Of a stretch of DNA of 64,000 bases, positions 34,463-43,789 are shown in pieces (position 1 is the first letter of the stretch; every line of letters begins with the position of its first letter). A program made the translations under genes and the position numbers. Source of the DNA: Anaerolineae bacterium (GTDB lineage Bacteria; Chloroflexota; Anaerolineae; Promineifilales; Promineifilaceae); contig JAUIAP010000033.1 of assembly GCA_030425205.1 (NCBI GenBank), positions 1-64,000 on the forward strand, read 5' to 3'. Under the pieces are notes generated by a model that saw only the letters and a program-made list of their open reading frames with translations, was not told the DNA's origin and searched no databases.

Positions 34463-36889
34463 TTATTCGCGTGCGATAAAAAAGATTCCGTACACGTCTT
34501 GGCCGGGCTGGTTGCCGACAAGCGCGATGTGATTACCCGTGGGCGAGAATGGTGTTGGGGTTATCCAGAAGGGGTCGGTGCTATATCGGCCGAAAACCTC
34601 CCCACGTTCCCAATCTTGCCAGACGACAGTCTCCTCTCCCTGAACCGTGACAAGCTGCTCAAATTCTGCATCCCAAACGGTCGCATCGACATCGCTGACA
34701 AACGGCTGCCACGTCCCATCGACATCTTCGACACGACGACGCGACAGGTTAAACCGTTCGCTGCCCGTCGTAGAGTCGGGCGTGTTGATGATGATCCAGC
34801 CGTTGACGGCCGCGGGTGTCCAGAGATGTGTGCTGGGGAGCGTTTCGACAAGACCCGTTTCGGCATGATAGAGCATCACCGCGGGAAACGCGCTTTCACT
34901 CCCAACGCCCGCCGTCAGCAGATGATAGCGGTCGGTTATTGGGCTGGGAATCGGCCGAATGCGCAACGCAAACTCGTCCTCCGCCATGTTGGGAATCTCA
35001 TCCAGCTCAAACAGCTCCGTCAACACTTCGATCACGACCTCATTCTCACCATCCAGCAGCAGCGGCCCCTGAGAAAACGTCTCGTAAATCACAAATTGGG
35101 TTGGGCTAACCCATTCGCCACCGAGAAAGTCGGCATAGTCACCCAGCCGCTCGTCGATTTGCCATGCGGCCACTACAACGGCGCGGTCGCCTGCATACAG
35201 CGTCGTTTCAAAGTTGAGAATACCGTTGTCACGACCCTGCTGAACCGTTTCGACACGATAGCTGCCATCGGCACTGAGTGCGGGATCGGGTGTTTGTGAG
35301 ATCGGGGGTGTAAAGTCGTCCAGTTCGGCAAAGTTGTCGCACGGATCACCTTGATAGGCGGTGTCGTCATAGAAGGCGATGACGCTGCCATCGGGTTGCC
35401 AGAAAAGTTCGGCCGATCCCGCCATCTCTGTATGCACTACTGCCACCGTACAGGTTTCCAGTTCCGCCAAATCATAAAACGTCAAGACCCCACCGGGCTG
35501 CGACGCTGGTAACTGTGCGGCAATGTCATCGTCATCCGACGTCCAAAAGGCCGCAATCTGTCCATCGGGCGACCAGCTATCAAACAGGATATAGGAAGCC
35601 ATGACGTCTGGTTCGAGCGGAATAAGGTCGGCTTCGCTCGTCAGCGTGGGCTCGGTGACGGGATAGCCGTCCTCATCCGACATGGGATAGCCGTCCTCGT
35701 CCGTCGGGGTTGGCTGGGGGGTGGCAACAGGTTCATCTGTCGCCTCAGGCACAAGCGTTGGAATGAATTCAGCATCGCTCGTCGGCGTTGACTGCAATGG
35801 TGTAACGGTGGGTGGCACAACACTCTCTGCCGTCGCAATGGGATAGGCAACCTCCGCTGTGGGCGATGGCAGCGCGGGTGATGCGGCGAGCGTCGGAATA
35901 GGCGGCAATGCGCTGGCAGAGAGGTAGCCCCCGTAGATGCCGTGTCTGGTCAACAGAAAAAGGGTGTTGTTGGTGAACACGACGCTGCGCACCGTTTCGA
36001 TTTCGCCCGCCAGCGGAATGTTGCGAAAGGTTGTGCCATTATCGGCCGAATCAAAGAGCAACCCCGTCAGAGTCCCGACATAGAGCGTTCCATTGGGCAG
36101 AATCGTTAGCGTTGTACTCTTGATCGTCTCTTCGGGAACGAGCTGCAACGGCTCCCACTGCATGCCTGCGTCGAGCGACCGATAGAGTTGCCCATCGGCG
36201 ATCAGATAGAGGGTGTTCGGATTGGTCGGATCGATCACAAATTCGGCCGCCGCCAACGTCGTCAACCGTTGCCAATTGACCCCTGCATCATGGCTGGCAA
36301 ATATCCCGCGCTGCGCCGTCAGAACGTAAAGCGTCTGATCGACCGCGTAGTTGGGCGATGCGACGATCCGAGCGGGAAAACAGTCAGCCTCCTGAATTGG
36401 CAAAATCTGCCAGCTTTCGCCATTGTCACGCGACCGTTGTAGCTGGCACTGGCCGCCGCTGCTGACAAAAACGGAGCCGCGATTGGTGACGGTGACGCTC
36501 GGTTGCAGATAGTTGGCGGCTTGCAAGATGGGCTGCCACGTCTGCCCCAAATCGCTCGAACGGTAGAATGTGCCGCGCCCAGCCGCGTACCAAAGTTGAC
36601 CTTCGATGCCCGCCGTGAGGACGACTGCCTCTTCGTTCAGTGCGTTTGGTTGCCATGTGATGCCATAATCGGCCGAATGCCACCCCGCCGATCCGCCATC
36701 CGTCAGCCACAGCTGCCCCGCCGACGTATGCAGGCGCGTTCCGCTCAATTCGCTCAACTGCGCCCATTCGGGCAACACACGTGGCGCAATGGCCGGCGCA
36801 TTGGGCGTGGTGTCAGCAGTGGGCGGCTCGTCTGTGTTGGCACAGGCGATTAGCAGACAGATGATCAAGAGGACAACATGACGCAACAT
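34463..36889 (-). CDS. Lipoprotein with BNR/sortilin-like propeller and TolB-like domain
   Basis: The 808-residue product starts with a lipoprotein signal (LLIICLLIAC lipobox). Residues about 60-330 hold Asp-box/photosystem-stability-factor-like repeats (SADYGITWQP, SSDLGQTWQP, SRDNGESW, SHDAGVNWQ, SLDAGMQWEP). A Pro/Thr-rich linker follows (about 340-430) with a duplicated DEDGYP unit. A C-terminal TolB/WD40-like part begins near ILFDSWSPDGQIAAFW. It is probably anchored to the outer face of the membrane; its binding partner is unknown. I choose the ATG at 36889, which has GGAG 9 nt upstream and gives a short signal, rather than the one 9 codons earlier. The gene is divergent from the SLC13 permease. 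Confidence 0.75.
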   Translation of the reverse strand: MLRHVVLLIICLLIACANTDEPPTADTTPNAPAIAPRVLPEWAQLSELSGTRLHTSAGQLWLTDGGSAGWHSADYGITWQPNALNEEAVVLTAGIEGQLWYAAGRGTFYRSSDLGQTWQPILQAANYLQPSVTVTNRGSVFVSSGGQCQLQRSRDNGESWQILPIQEADCFPARIVASPNYAVDQTLYVLTAQRGIFASHDAGVNWQRLTTLAAAEFVIDPTNPNTLYLIADGQLYRSLDAGMQWEPLQLVPEETIKSTTLTILPNGTLYVGTLTGLLFDSADNGTTFRNIPLAGEIETVRSVVFTNNTLFLLTRHGIYGGYLSASALPPIPTLAASPALPSPTAEVAYPIATAESVVPPTVTPLQSTPTSDAEFIPTLVPEATDEPVATPQPTPTDEDGYPMSDEDGYPVTEPTLTSEADLIPLEPDVMASYILFDSWSPDGQIAAFWTSDDDDIAAQLPASQPGGVLTFYDLAELETCTVAVVHTEMAGSAELFWQPDGSVIAFYDDTAYQGDPCDNFAELDDFTPPISQTPDPALSADGSYRVETVQQGRDNGILNFETTLYAGDRAVVVAAWQIDERLGDYADFLGGEWVSPTQFVIYETFSQGPLLLDGENEVVIEVLTELFELDEIPNMAEDEFALRIRPIPSPITDRYHLLTAGVGSESAFPAVMLYHAETGLVETLPSTHLWTPAAVNGWIIINTPDSTTGSERFNLSRRRVEDVDGTWQPFVSDVDATVWDAEFEQLVTVQGEETVVWQDWERGEVFGRYSTDPFWITPTPFSPTGNHIALVGNQPGQDVYGIFFIARE

Positions 36890-36971
36890 AAGATTACACT
36901 CCAATGCGATAAGCAACTACATCATAAACGTTTTGAGCGAAAAACCTCTATGCCAAATGGTTTGAATAGGC

Positions 36972-36987
36972 TACGTCAAATGACGTA
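36972..36987. promoter_or_regulatory. Palindrome TACGTCA-AA-TGACGTA in a divergent promoter region
   Basis: This 16-bp symmetric site lies between the lipoprotein and the SLC13 permease. The half-site TACGTCA recurs at 37051-37057. It may be a regulator binding site. Confidence 0.35.
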
Positions 36988-37065
36988 TTGAGCGAAACGC
37001 AGTAGTACTGCTTACTACACGAAGTCCTCTTTGGAAACTGCCCTGTAAGGTACGTCATTTGTCGC

Positions 37066-37093
37066 TTGTGAGGTGGGAGGTGCAGGTTATACT
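37066..37093 (+). promoter_or_regulatory. Promoter of the SLC13 permease, predicted leaderless
   Basis: TTGTGA (37066-37071) and TATACT (37088-37093) are 16 bp apart. The -10 ends 7 nt before the ATG at 37101, so transcription should start at or beside the start codon. No Shine-Dalgarno is present. Confidence 0.5.
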
Positions 37094-37100
37094 GCCCTGA

Positions 37101-38891
37101 ATGACACCTGAAATCATCACTGTTGGAATCATTTTTATCGCGGCAATCGCCCTGTTTATCACCGAATGGGTGCGGGTCGATGTGGTCGCGCTGCTGGTGT
37201 TGGTGAGCTTGATCTTGACGGGATTGCTCAATTCGGCCGATGCGTTTGCGGGCTTCAGTAACCCCGCCGTCATCACCGTGTGGGCGGTCTTTATCGTCAG
37301 CAACGCCGTGCAGCGCAGTGGTGCGGCCGACCTGCTTGCCAATCGGTTGCTCGCCATCGCGGGCAACAATGAGCAACGTTTGCTGATCGTGTTGATGCTC
37401 ACATCGGGCCTGATCTCATCCGTGATGAATAACGTAGGTGCGGTTGCTATTTTGCTGCCGCCAACGATGAGCATGGCGCGACGACTCAACCGCCCACCGT
37501 CACGCTTTTTGATGCCGCTGGCGTTTGCCGCCCTGCTGGGTGGCAACCTGACGCTGATCGGCACACCGCCCAACATTTTAGCCTCTGGCCTGTTACGCGA
37601 TCGCGGGGTGGAATCATTTTCGTTTTTCGACTTCACGCCGATTGGGGCCGTCGCGCTGACGATTGGGATTCTCTATGTGTTGACTGTCGGCCGCTGGCTG
37701 CTGCCCAATCGCACGGCGGGCGGTAAGTTGGCAAGTGCCTATCCCCTGCACAACTATCTGACGGAGATGCGCGTGTTGCCCAACTCCCCATTACTCGGAC
37801 AATCGCTCGAACAGCAACGCATCCGCGAGCAACACGCCGTCAACATTCTCTACATCCGCCGTGAGGAAAACCCAACCTTGCAACCCGCAGCCGATCGGAT
37901 TGTCGAGGCGGGAGATGTTATCTTGGTTGAAGGAGTGATGGCGAAGCAGTTGGCGTTTGCGCGGCAGATGAAATTGGAAGGGGTGCGGGATTTTTCGGCC
38001 GATACATGGACAACCGCCATCGACACCCCCACCCTGCATCTCAGCGAAGTCGCCATCGCCCCGCGCTCGTCGCTCAGCGGCCACACGCTACGTCAAGTCG
38101 ATTTTCGCATGCGCTATAATCTCTCCGTGCTGGCGATCCGTCACAGCGGCGAATCGGTCATCACCGATCTTGCTAATTTAACGTTGGGGGTTGGCGATGC
38201 GTTGTTGGTGCAAGGGACAGATGCCCAAATTGCCCAGCTACTCAACGACCGCGACTTTCTCGTGTTAACACCGCCCGCATTTGAACCACCACCCAACATC
38301 CAAAAAGTGACGCTCTCCCTGCTCATTCTCGGCGCGGTGATCGTTTCAACGCTGGTCGGCTGGCTGGCGATTGAGGCGGCGATGGTCGGTGGCGCACTGC
38401 TGACGGTGTTGCTGCGCATCCAAACGATTGAAGAGGCGCATCAGGCTATTGATTGGAAGGTGGTCTTTTTGATCGCAGGCATGTTGCCATTGGGGACGGC
38501 GTTGGAATCGACGGGGGCGGCGGCATTTTCGGCCGAACTTGTCGTCAAAAACATCGGCAACTTTGGCCCCCTCGCCGTTTTGGGCGCATTCTTCGTTTTC
38601 ACGGCCCTGCTCACCGAAGTGATCTCCAACGCTGCGGCCACGGTGCTGGTCGTCCCGATTGCCATCGAGGTCGCCCAGCAGTTGGCCGTCTCGCCACAAA
38701 CGATTGTGATGGCGGTCGTTCTCGCCGCATCGACCTCGTTCATGACCCCGATTGGTCATCAGTGCAACGTGCTGATCTTTGGACCCGGCGGTTATAAATT
38801 TTCTGACTATGCGCGGGTGGGTTTCGGGCTGAACATTCTCATGCTGATCGTTGCCGTCACGATTTTGCCGCTGCTGTGGCCGTTTTATTGA
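37101..38891 (+). CDS. SLC13-family permease with two RCK_C (TrkA-C) domains
   Basis: This 596-residue transporter has the anion permease layout. An N-terminal membrane half includes SNPAVITVWAVFIVSNA, SSVMNNVGAVAILLP and GGNLTLIGTPPNI (the family NxTxxG-type motif). Two cytoplasmic TrkA-C domains lie at about 215-290 and 310-390 (each with GQSL or GHTL and VGDALLVQGT patterns). A C-terminal membrane half ends with STSFMTPIGHQCNVLIFGPGGY. Members carry sulfate, carboxylates or related anions with sodium or protons; the substrate cannot be assigned. The RCK domains suggest control by a bound nucleotide or ion. It appears to be transcribed without a leader. Confidence 0.85.
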   Translation: MTPEIITVGIIFIAAIALFITEWVRVDVVALLVLVSLILTGLLNSADAFAGFSNPAVITVWAVFIVSNAVQRSGAADLLANRLLAIAGNNEQRLLIVLMLTSGLISSVMNNVGAVAILLPPTMSMARRLNRPPSRFLMPLAFAALLGGNLTLIGTPPNILASGLLRDRGVESFSFFDFTPIGAVALTIGILYVLTVGRWLLPNRTAGGKLASAYPLHNYLTEMRVLPNSPLLGQSLEQQRIREQHAVNILYIRREENPTLQPAADRIVEAGDVILVEGVMAKQLAFARQMKLEGVRDFSADTWTTAIDTPTLHLSEVAIAPRSSLSGHTLRQVDFRMRYNLSVLAIRHSGESVITDLANLTLGVGDALLVQGTDAQIAQLLNDRDFLVLTPPAFEPPPNIQKVTLSLLILGAVIVSTLVGWLAIEAAMVGGALLTVLLRIQTIEEAHQAIDWKVVFLIAGMLPLGTALESTGAAAFSAELVVKNIGNFGPLAVLGAFFVFTALLTEVISNAAATVLVVPIAIEVAQQLAVSPQTIVMAVVLAASTSFMTPIGHQCNVLIFGPGGYKFSDYARVGFGLNILMLIVAVTILPLLWPFY

Positions 38892-38956
38892 GCGGGATAG
38901 GTTGGGGTACAATGCGCGGACTTTGCTGAAAATCGGCCGATAACGGAGCATGTTAC

Positions 38957-40630
38957 ATGACCACGCAAAACAATGATTCGCTCGAAATTTCCTACGACTT
39001 CTTTGACCTTGACCTGTGGCTCGCGCGCATTGGGGGCTTAGACAAGGCACTTGACGCGACCGTGAGCATGTTGCGCAGCGTCTTGTTGGAAATCGACGAG
39101 TTTACGATTAAGAAATTCGTCCAGCTGATTAGTGCATCAGGCGGGGAGGATTACGAGACGCTGGTCAACGCATTGGTCGCTGACCCCGATTCAGACACGT
39201 TGCGCCAGCAATTGCTCAACCAAGTTGAAAGTGACATCGGCAAGGCAGGCGGATCGAAACATTGGTTTCTGAACAATATGCTTGCACGGTTTCTAAGATC
39301 CAAAACCATCCCCGTAACGGCCGATTCAGCAGTGGCCACAACCGATGATTTTGAAGTCAAACAGATCCTAAACCTCTACGTCTTGTGGAATGCCTTAAAC
39401 AACTTTTTTTGGTCGCCGCTTGTAAATATGATGCGGGAATCGTTGTCAGATCACAAAAAAGCGGGCACATTACCTCCGCTGCACTTGATCCGTGAATGTT
39501 TTCGGCACGTGGCGATTGACTTTGAAATTTTACAGCGCGCGATTGTCCAGCGGCGGCGCAAATCAGATAACTTTGTCAACTATGCCACGCCCCTGCTCGT
39601 GATGGACAAAATTGCAATCAAGGCAATCGCACCATTCAAGCGGTTGTTGCCCGACCACGCGCATGTCAGCACGATCACCTTCCTGAGTTCGACAACACAC
39701 ATCCATCATCTGCCCTATAGTGACCAATTTATCTTGATCGGTCTCAGCTATGATCGCATCTCAAAGGTGAGCTACTATCCGGGATTTAGTCCCGACCAGC
39801 ACAAGGCGTTGCCCGCGTTTGAGCTGATGGCAATTCCGCACGAAGTGGGACATTATATGTACCATCAGGCAAAATTGCCCAGCGGCAAGAGCTTTGCTGA
39901 CGAGAGCGTGCAGTTTGCCAGCAATCGTTACTATCGTTGGTGCGAGGAAATTTTTTCTGACATGTATGGCTGTCTGGTCGCGGGCGGGCTGACGGTATTG
40001 GGGTTGCAAGCGTTATTTGCCAGCGGCGATAAAGATAGGGTTTGGAAAGATGATGAGAAACATCCGACCCCCGTGCTGCGCCCCTATCTCTTATCTGAAA
40101 TTCTGCGTGTTTTTAGTCAGAAAAAACCGACCCACTACGACTTCACAAATGTCGCCAAACTGCTCGACACTAACTGGTCGGCCATCCTGCAACGGTGGGG
40201 ATATGTACTGCTGGATATTGACGCGGGTCGTCCCAAGCGCATCAAGCTTTCAAGCAAACCCGACGACTTTCTTGAGGAGATGGTCAACATTGATACGGCA
40301 CTGGAGACGCTTCGGCCGATTATCGATCATTTCGCCCATCTCCTCCTTACAAATGCCGATTTTAATGCATGGGGGACGGGCAGTGCGGCTGAACTATCGG
40401 CCGAAATCCCATGGAGCAATGGGGCAGTGACCACGCTAAACGAGTACGACGCCATCATGGAGCAGCTAACCGCAAACAGCGTCGCCTACAAAAAAATCCC
40501 CAGCCACACCATCATCGATGCGAGCTACAGCACGGCAAAGATCGCCGCACCGACGGCCGATGAAAAGCTGGCGAACTGCATCACCTATTGGGGGGATAGT
40601 GGGCCAAGTAATTCGAGCGTTGGGACATAG
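38957..40630 (+). CDS. Unrecognised protein with a metallopeptidase-like HEXXH motif
   Basis: The 557-residue product has no signal peptide and looks cytoplasmic and mostly helical. Residues 295-299 are HEVGH in the context AIPHEVGHYMYHQ. About 31 residues later comes WCEEIFSDMYGCLVAG, with E330/E331 and D335 well placed to be the third zinc ligand of a gluzincin-like peptidase. The preceding PYSDQFILIGLSYDRI strand would fit the edge strand above the active site. I do not recognise the N-terminal 280 residues or the C-terminal domain (about 400-557). The gene is 65 bp after the SLC13 permease and ends 23 bp from the first SARP regulator, which is convergent. A role in peptide processing is possible but speculative. 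Confidence 0.7.
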   Translation: MTTQNNDSLEISYDFFDLDLWLARIGGLDKALDATVSMLRSVLLEIDEFTIKKFVQLISASGGEDYETLVNALVADPDSDTLRQQLLNQVESDIGKAGGSKHWFLNNMLARFLRSKTIPVTADSAVATTDDFEVKQILNLYVLWNALNNFFWSPLVNMMRESLSDHKKAGTLPPLHLIRECFRHVAIDFEILQRAIVQRRRKSDNFVNYATPLLVMDKIAIKAIAPFKRLLPDHAHVSTITFLSSTTHIHHLPYSDQFILIGLSYDRISKVSYYPGFSPDQHKALPAFELMAIPHEVGHYMYHQAKLPSGKSFADESVQFASNRYYRWCEEIFSDMYGCLVAGGLTVLGLQALFASGDKDRVWKDDEKHPTPVLRPYLLSEILRVFSQKKPTHYDFTNVAKLLDTNWSAILQRWGYVLLDIDAGRPKRIKLSSKPDDFLEEMVNIDTALETLRPIIDHFAHLLLTNADFNAWGTGSAAELSAEIPWSNGAVTTLNEYDAIMEQLTANSVAYKKIPSHTIIDASYSTAKIAAPTADEKLANCITYWGDSGPSNSSVGT

Positions 40631-40653
40631 AAACGACATAACCGCCAATTGCG

Positions 40654-43545
40654 TCAATCCATCAATTTACGCAACCACGCACTATTTAGCTTTGCGTTGA
40701 TCTGACGGGCCGACTGGAGCGCGTGGCGACTCTCTTCGCTTGCGCCTGATTCAGCGTACAGTTTGTGTAGATAGTAGTAGCAATGCGCCTGCTCAAAGGG
40801 ATCATCTAACGCCACAAAAATTTCGTGCGCGGCCAAGAAAAAAGCCAATGCTGGCTCTGGTTGCTGCATCGCCTGATGCAAAATGCCCAACTGCGTCTTA
40901 ATCTGCCCTTCCCAACGCAAGCTGCCTAACTTTTGAAAATGGGCCAAACAGTCCTGCCCAAACCGCACCGCCTGCGCCCACTCTTGGCGATGTTTGCACA
41001 AAATCATGCGTTCAAATAGCACGGCGGCGAGATCGCCCATATCGTTACGCTGTTGACTGACTGACGCTGCTTCAATTAAGCAGCTTTCGGCCGCTGCGTG
41101 ATCGCCATCATTGCTGTCAATGCGTGCCAAATAGCGCAACGCCTCGACATACGTGCTGGTCAACGGCGCGGTGCGCTGCAAGGCAATCGACTGCTCAAAA
41201 TAGGTGCGCGCCGTTTGAAAATCTGGCTGTTGCTTCATGTAACACAACGCGATCATGTTCAAACATTGGGCAATGCCCGCCACGTCATCCTCGTCTTCAA
41301 AGATGCGTTGGGCGGCGAAAAACAGGGCCAGCGCAGCCTCATCTTGCGCTTGATCCGCTTTTATTCGACCGAGTAGATAGGTTGCCTGTGCGATGCCTGC
41401 GCTTTCTTCCAAGCGCAGGAGCTGATTTTGCGCGACGGTGAGATGCGTTTCGGCCGAAAGATACGCATTCTGTTCCATCTCAATCTCTCCCAACCGCAAA
41501 AGCACGTTCGCCAACGCCTCCCGATCTTGCAGAGCGGTCGCCGCATCCACCGCCAGCGCAAGCCCTGCACGCATGTCGCTATAGCGTATCTGTCGAAACC
41601 ACGCCTCATCCAACACGCGCACAAAATCGATCACCAACTGCCACGCCTCCAGTTGGTGCGCCTTGGCGATCCCCGCCGAAAAGTTGCGCCACTCCGGTTG
41701 AAGTCGTGGGAATGCCTGTTGATGTGTCTCTGCGAATTCGAAGAAGTAGTCGGCAAAGCTGCGGTCGATGGCTGGCGTGCGTGCGGCTAATTTATCGGCC
41801 GAAAATTGCCGCACCAAACTGTGCATCCCATACCGCTCCGACTCTTGCTGCTGTTGTAGTAGCGATTTTTCACACAGTACGTCGAGATCAAAGAGGGTTG
41901 CGCCAGCTATTTTTGAGGCCGCATCGGCCGAAAATGTCGTCGGAAAGACAGACAACGCCGCCAAAATCGCCTGCTCCTCGGCGGTGAGTAACTGCCACGA
42001 CGTTTCAAAGACCGCGCGCATACTGCGATGGCGCGGGTCGATGTCATGTAGGCGCGTGCTGAGAAAGTCGAGCGATCGGCCGATCGAGTCCACAATCTGT
42101 CGCAAAGAGCGACGACGCACCCATGCCGCTGCCAGCGCAACGCCAAGCGGTGAGCGATCGACTAGCTGACAAATTTGGTGCACCTGCGGCCGATGCTGTT
42201 CCGTAACCACAAACCCATCTCGCGCCATCTGGCCGCGCTCCGCAAACAACGCTTCAGCCTCATCCAACGACAAGCCATCGAGCAACACCACTGATTCCGC
42301 CGCAAAGTTGAGCGGCTCACGCGACGTTGCCAGAATTGCGATCTGGGGCGCACGCATGAGCCATGTGGGGATGAATGCGAGTTCGTCCAGCACCGTTTCG
42401 CAATTGTCAAAGAGCAGCAACATTTGCTTGTCGCGCAGAATGGCGATCACCTGCTCGCCTGTAAGCTGCTTGCCCGTCTCCCCCAACCCCGCCGCCTCAC
42501 CGACCGCAATTTTGATCTGTTCCGCCCCATCGTGCGTGTCTAACGGTACAAAATAGACGCCATCGGGAAAGTTCATGGCGACCTGCTGTCCCGCCTCGAT
42601 CGCAAGCCGCGTTTTGCCTACGCCGCCCGTCCCGACGAGCGTGACAAGCCGCTTCGTGGGGTTGACGAGCAAATTGAGCAGGTGGGACAGTTCGGCTTTT
42701 CGGCCGAAAAATGCCCCTGTCTGCACTGGAAGCGTTGCATGATAGAGAGCGGGAGATGAACCAATCCCGCCTGATTGATCTTGCATCCTTTCAAACAGGC
42801 GCGTCGTCTCCGCTTCTGGCTCAATACCTAATTCGTCCCAGAGAATCTCTTGGCATTGCGCATATTGAGCCAGCGCAGCGTTGCGGTCGCCGAGCTGATA
42901 GTGGGCTTGCATCATGGCGCGGTGGGCTGACTCCAACCATGCTTCCAGCGTCAATTGCCGCTGTGCGATCGCCAGCACCTCCTCCCATGCGCCATGTACC
43001 GCGCTCGCCTCCCGCAGCAACGTCAGCGCATCCAGCGCACGTTGTTGATAATATTCGCGCTGCCCGACGAGCCATGCCTCCCATGTGTCGCTGGGAAAGT
43101 TTAGCCCTGCCAACAGCCCACCCCGCACCAGTGCAACCGCCTCCCGCAAATGTGCCAGACACGTCGGGCACCCTGCCAATTGGCGATGGGCGTGCCGCTC
43201 GACGGTCGCCAATTGCTGATCAAACTGCATCACATCGATCATGATGTTGTCGTCTGTGCGGAGCGCGATCTGTTTGCGATCAACGACAAAGTAGGAGGGG
43301 GTCGCGTCGCTGAGGGTGTCGCGCAAGCGTGTCAGGCGGTTGCGGAGATAGGTGAGGGCGGCCTTGTTCGAGCGGTCGGGCGAGAGCAGGCCAGCCAGCG
43401 TGTCGCGGCGTTGTGGGCTGCCCTGATGCATGGCGAGATAGGCCAGCAGCACACGTTGGGCATCGGTGCGAAATTCGGCCGAATTCTCGCCGATCTGAAC
43501 ATGGAGGGGGCCAAGCAGTTTGACTTGTAATTTATTCGTTGCCAT
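40654..43545 (-). CDS. SARP-type regulator: winged helix, BTAD, NB-ARC and TPR (AfsR-like)
   Basis: This 963-residue regulator has an OmpR-like winged helix (about 5-100; LAYLAMHQGSPQRRDTLAGLL and NRLTRLRDTL) and a BTAD domain (about 105-255) with a CxxC element (AGCPTCLAHL). A STAND/NB-ARC ATPase follows, with Walker A in GTGGVGKTRLA (near residue 302), Walker B in MLLLFDNCETVL, and ATSREPLNF. The C-terminal third is tetratricopeptide repeats. SARPs bind direct repeats and activate transcription. TPR and NB-ARC domains normally gate this by sensing a ligand. It is divergent from the small peptide gene at 43665, 119 bp away, so it is the prime candidate to control it. Confidence 0.88.
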   Translation of the reverse strand: MATNKLQVKLLGPLHVQIGENSAEFRTDAQRVLLAYLAMHQGSPQRRDTLAGLLSPDRSNKAALTYLRNRLTRLRDTLSDATPSYFVVDRKQIALRTDDNIMIDVMQFDQQLATVERHAHRQLAGCPTCLAHLREAVALVRGGLLAGLNFPSDTWEAWLVGQREYYQQRALDALTLLREASAVHGAWEEVLAIAQRQLTLEAWLESAHRAMMQAHYQLGDRNAALAQYAQCQEILWDELGIEPEAETTRLFERMQDQSGGIGSSPALYHATLPVQTGAFFGRKAELSHLLNLLVNPTKRLVTLVGTGGVGKTRLAIEAGQQVAMNFPDGVYFVPLDTHDGAEQIKIAVGEAAGLGETGKQLTGEQVIAILRDKQMLLLFDNCETVLDELAFIPTWLMRAPQIAILATSREPLNFAAESVVLLDGLSLDEAEALFAERGQMARDGFVVTEQHRPQVHQICQLVDRSPLGVALAAAWVRRRSLRQIVDSIGRSLDFLSTRLHDIDPRHRSMRAVFETSWQLLTAEEQAILAALSVFPTTFSADAASKIAGATLFDLDVLCEKSLLQQQQESERYGMHSLVRQFSADKLAARTPAIDRSFADYFFEFAETHQQAFPRLQPEWRNFSAGIAKAHQLEAWQLVIDFVRVLDEAWFRQIRYSDMRAGLALAVDAATALQDREALANVLLRLGEIEMEQNAYLSAETHLTVAQNQLLRLEESAGIAQATYLLGRIKADQAQDEAALALFFAAQRIFEDEDDVAGIAQCLNMIALCYMKQQPDFQTARTYFEQSIALQRTAPLTSTYVEALRYLARIDSNDGDHAAAESCLIEAASVSQQRNDMGDLAAVLFERMILCKHRQEWAQAVRFGQDCLAHFQKLGSLRWEGQIKTQLGILHQAMQQPEPALAFFLAAHEIFVALDDPFEQAHCYYYLHKLYAESGASEESRHALQSARQINAKLNSAWLRKLMD

Positions 43546-43566
43546 TGAAGAAATCGCGAATGACGA

Positions 43567-43588
43567 ATGGGTGCGCTATGGGTGCGTT
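43567..43588. promoter_or_regulatory. Two 11-bp direct repeats, candidate SARP box
   Basis: ATGGGTGCGCT (43567-43577) and ATGGGTGCGTT (43578-43588) lie head to tail with an 11-bp period. The heptamers ATGGGTG are separated by 4 bp. This is the known layout of SARP binding sites, which sit just upstream of the -10 and replace a normal -35. Confidence 0.55.
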
Positions 43589-43595
43589 GCCTCTC

Positions 43596-43601
43596 TATCT
43601 T
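43596..43601 (+). promoter_or_regulatory. Candidate -10 box of the peptide gene
   Basis: TATCTT lies 7 bp after the second 11-bp repeat and has no good -35 element. That fits an activator-dependent promoter. The predicted start is near 43608, giving a leader of about 57 nt. Confidence 0.35.
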
Positions 43602-43664
43602 GTGATCAACAAAACGGCTCACACAAAAGCCGACAAACCAAATCACATTTTACGGAGACAACTC

Positions 43665-43781
43665 ATGCAACAGTTCAACAATTGGAAGTCAATCGCGCTT
43701 GCCACCATCTTGACCCTGCTCATCGCATTACAGCCCACTATCTCATTTGCCTGCGCGACAGGTTCACACTGCGGCGGATAG
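43665..43781 (+). CDS. Small exported cysteine peptide (candidate signal precursor)
   Basis: The 38-residue product has a basic/polar start (MQQFNNWK), a hydrophobic core (IALATILTLLIALQ), and a signal-peptidase-like site after ISFA. Cleavage there would leave the nonapeptide CATGSHCGG with two cysteines that could form a ring. GGAGA lies 8 nt before the ATG. The frame extends upstream to 43539, but only this ATG has a ribosome site and a signal-like start. It is divergent from one SARP-TPR regulator and ends 8 bp before the convergent end of a second. The SFAC site could alternatively be read as a weak lipobox. I know no named family. A peptide signal is inferred from context. Confidence 0.6.
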   Translation: MQQFNNWKSIALATILTLLIALQPTISFACATGSHCGG

Positions 43782-43789
43782 CGTTGTAA

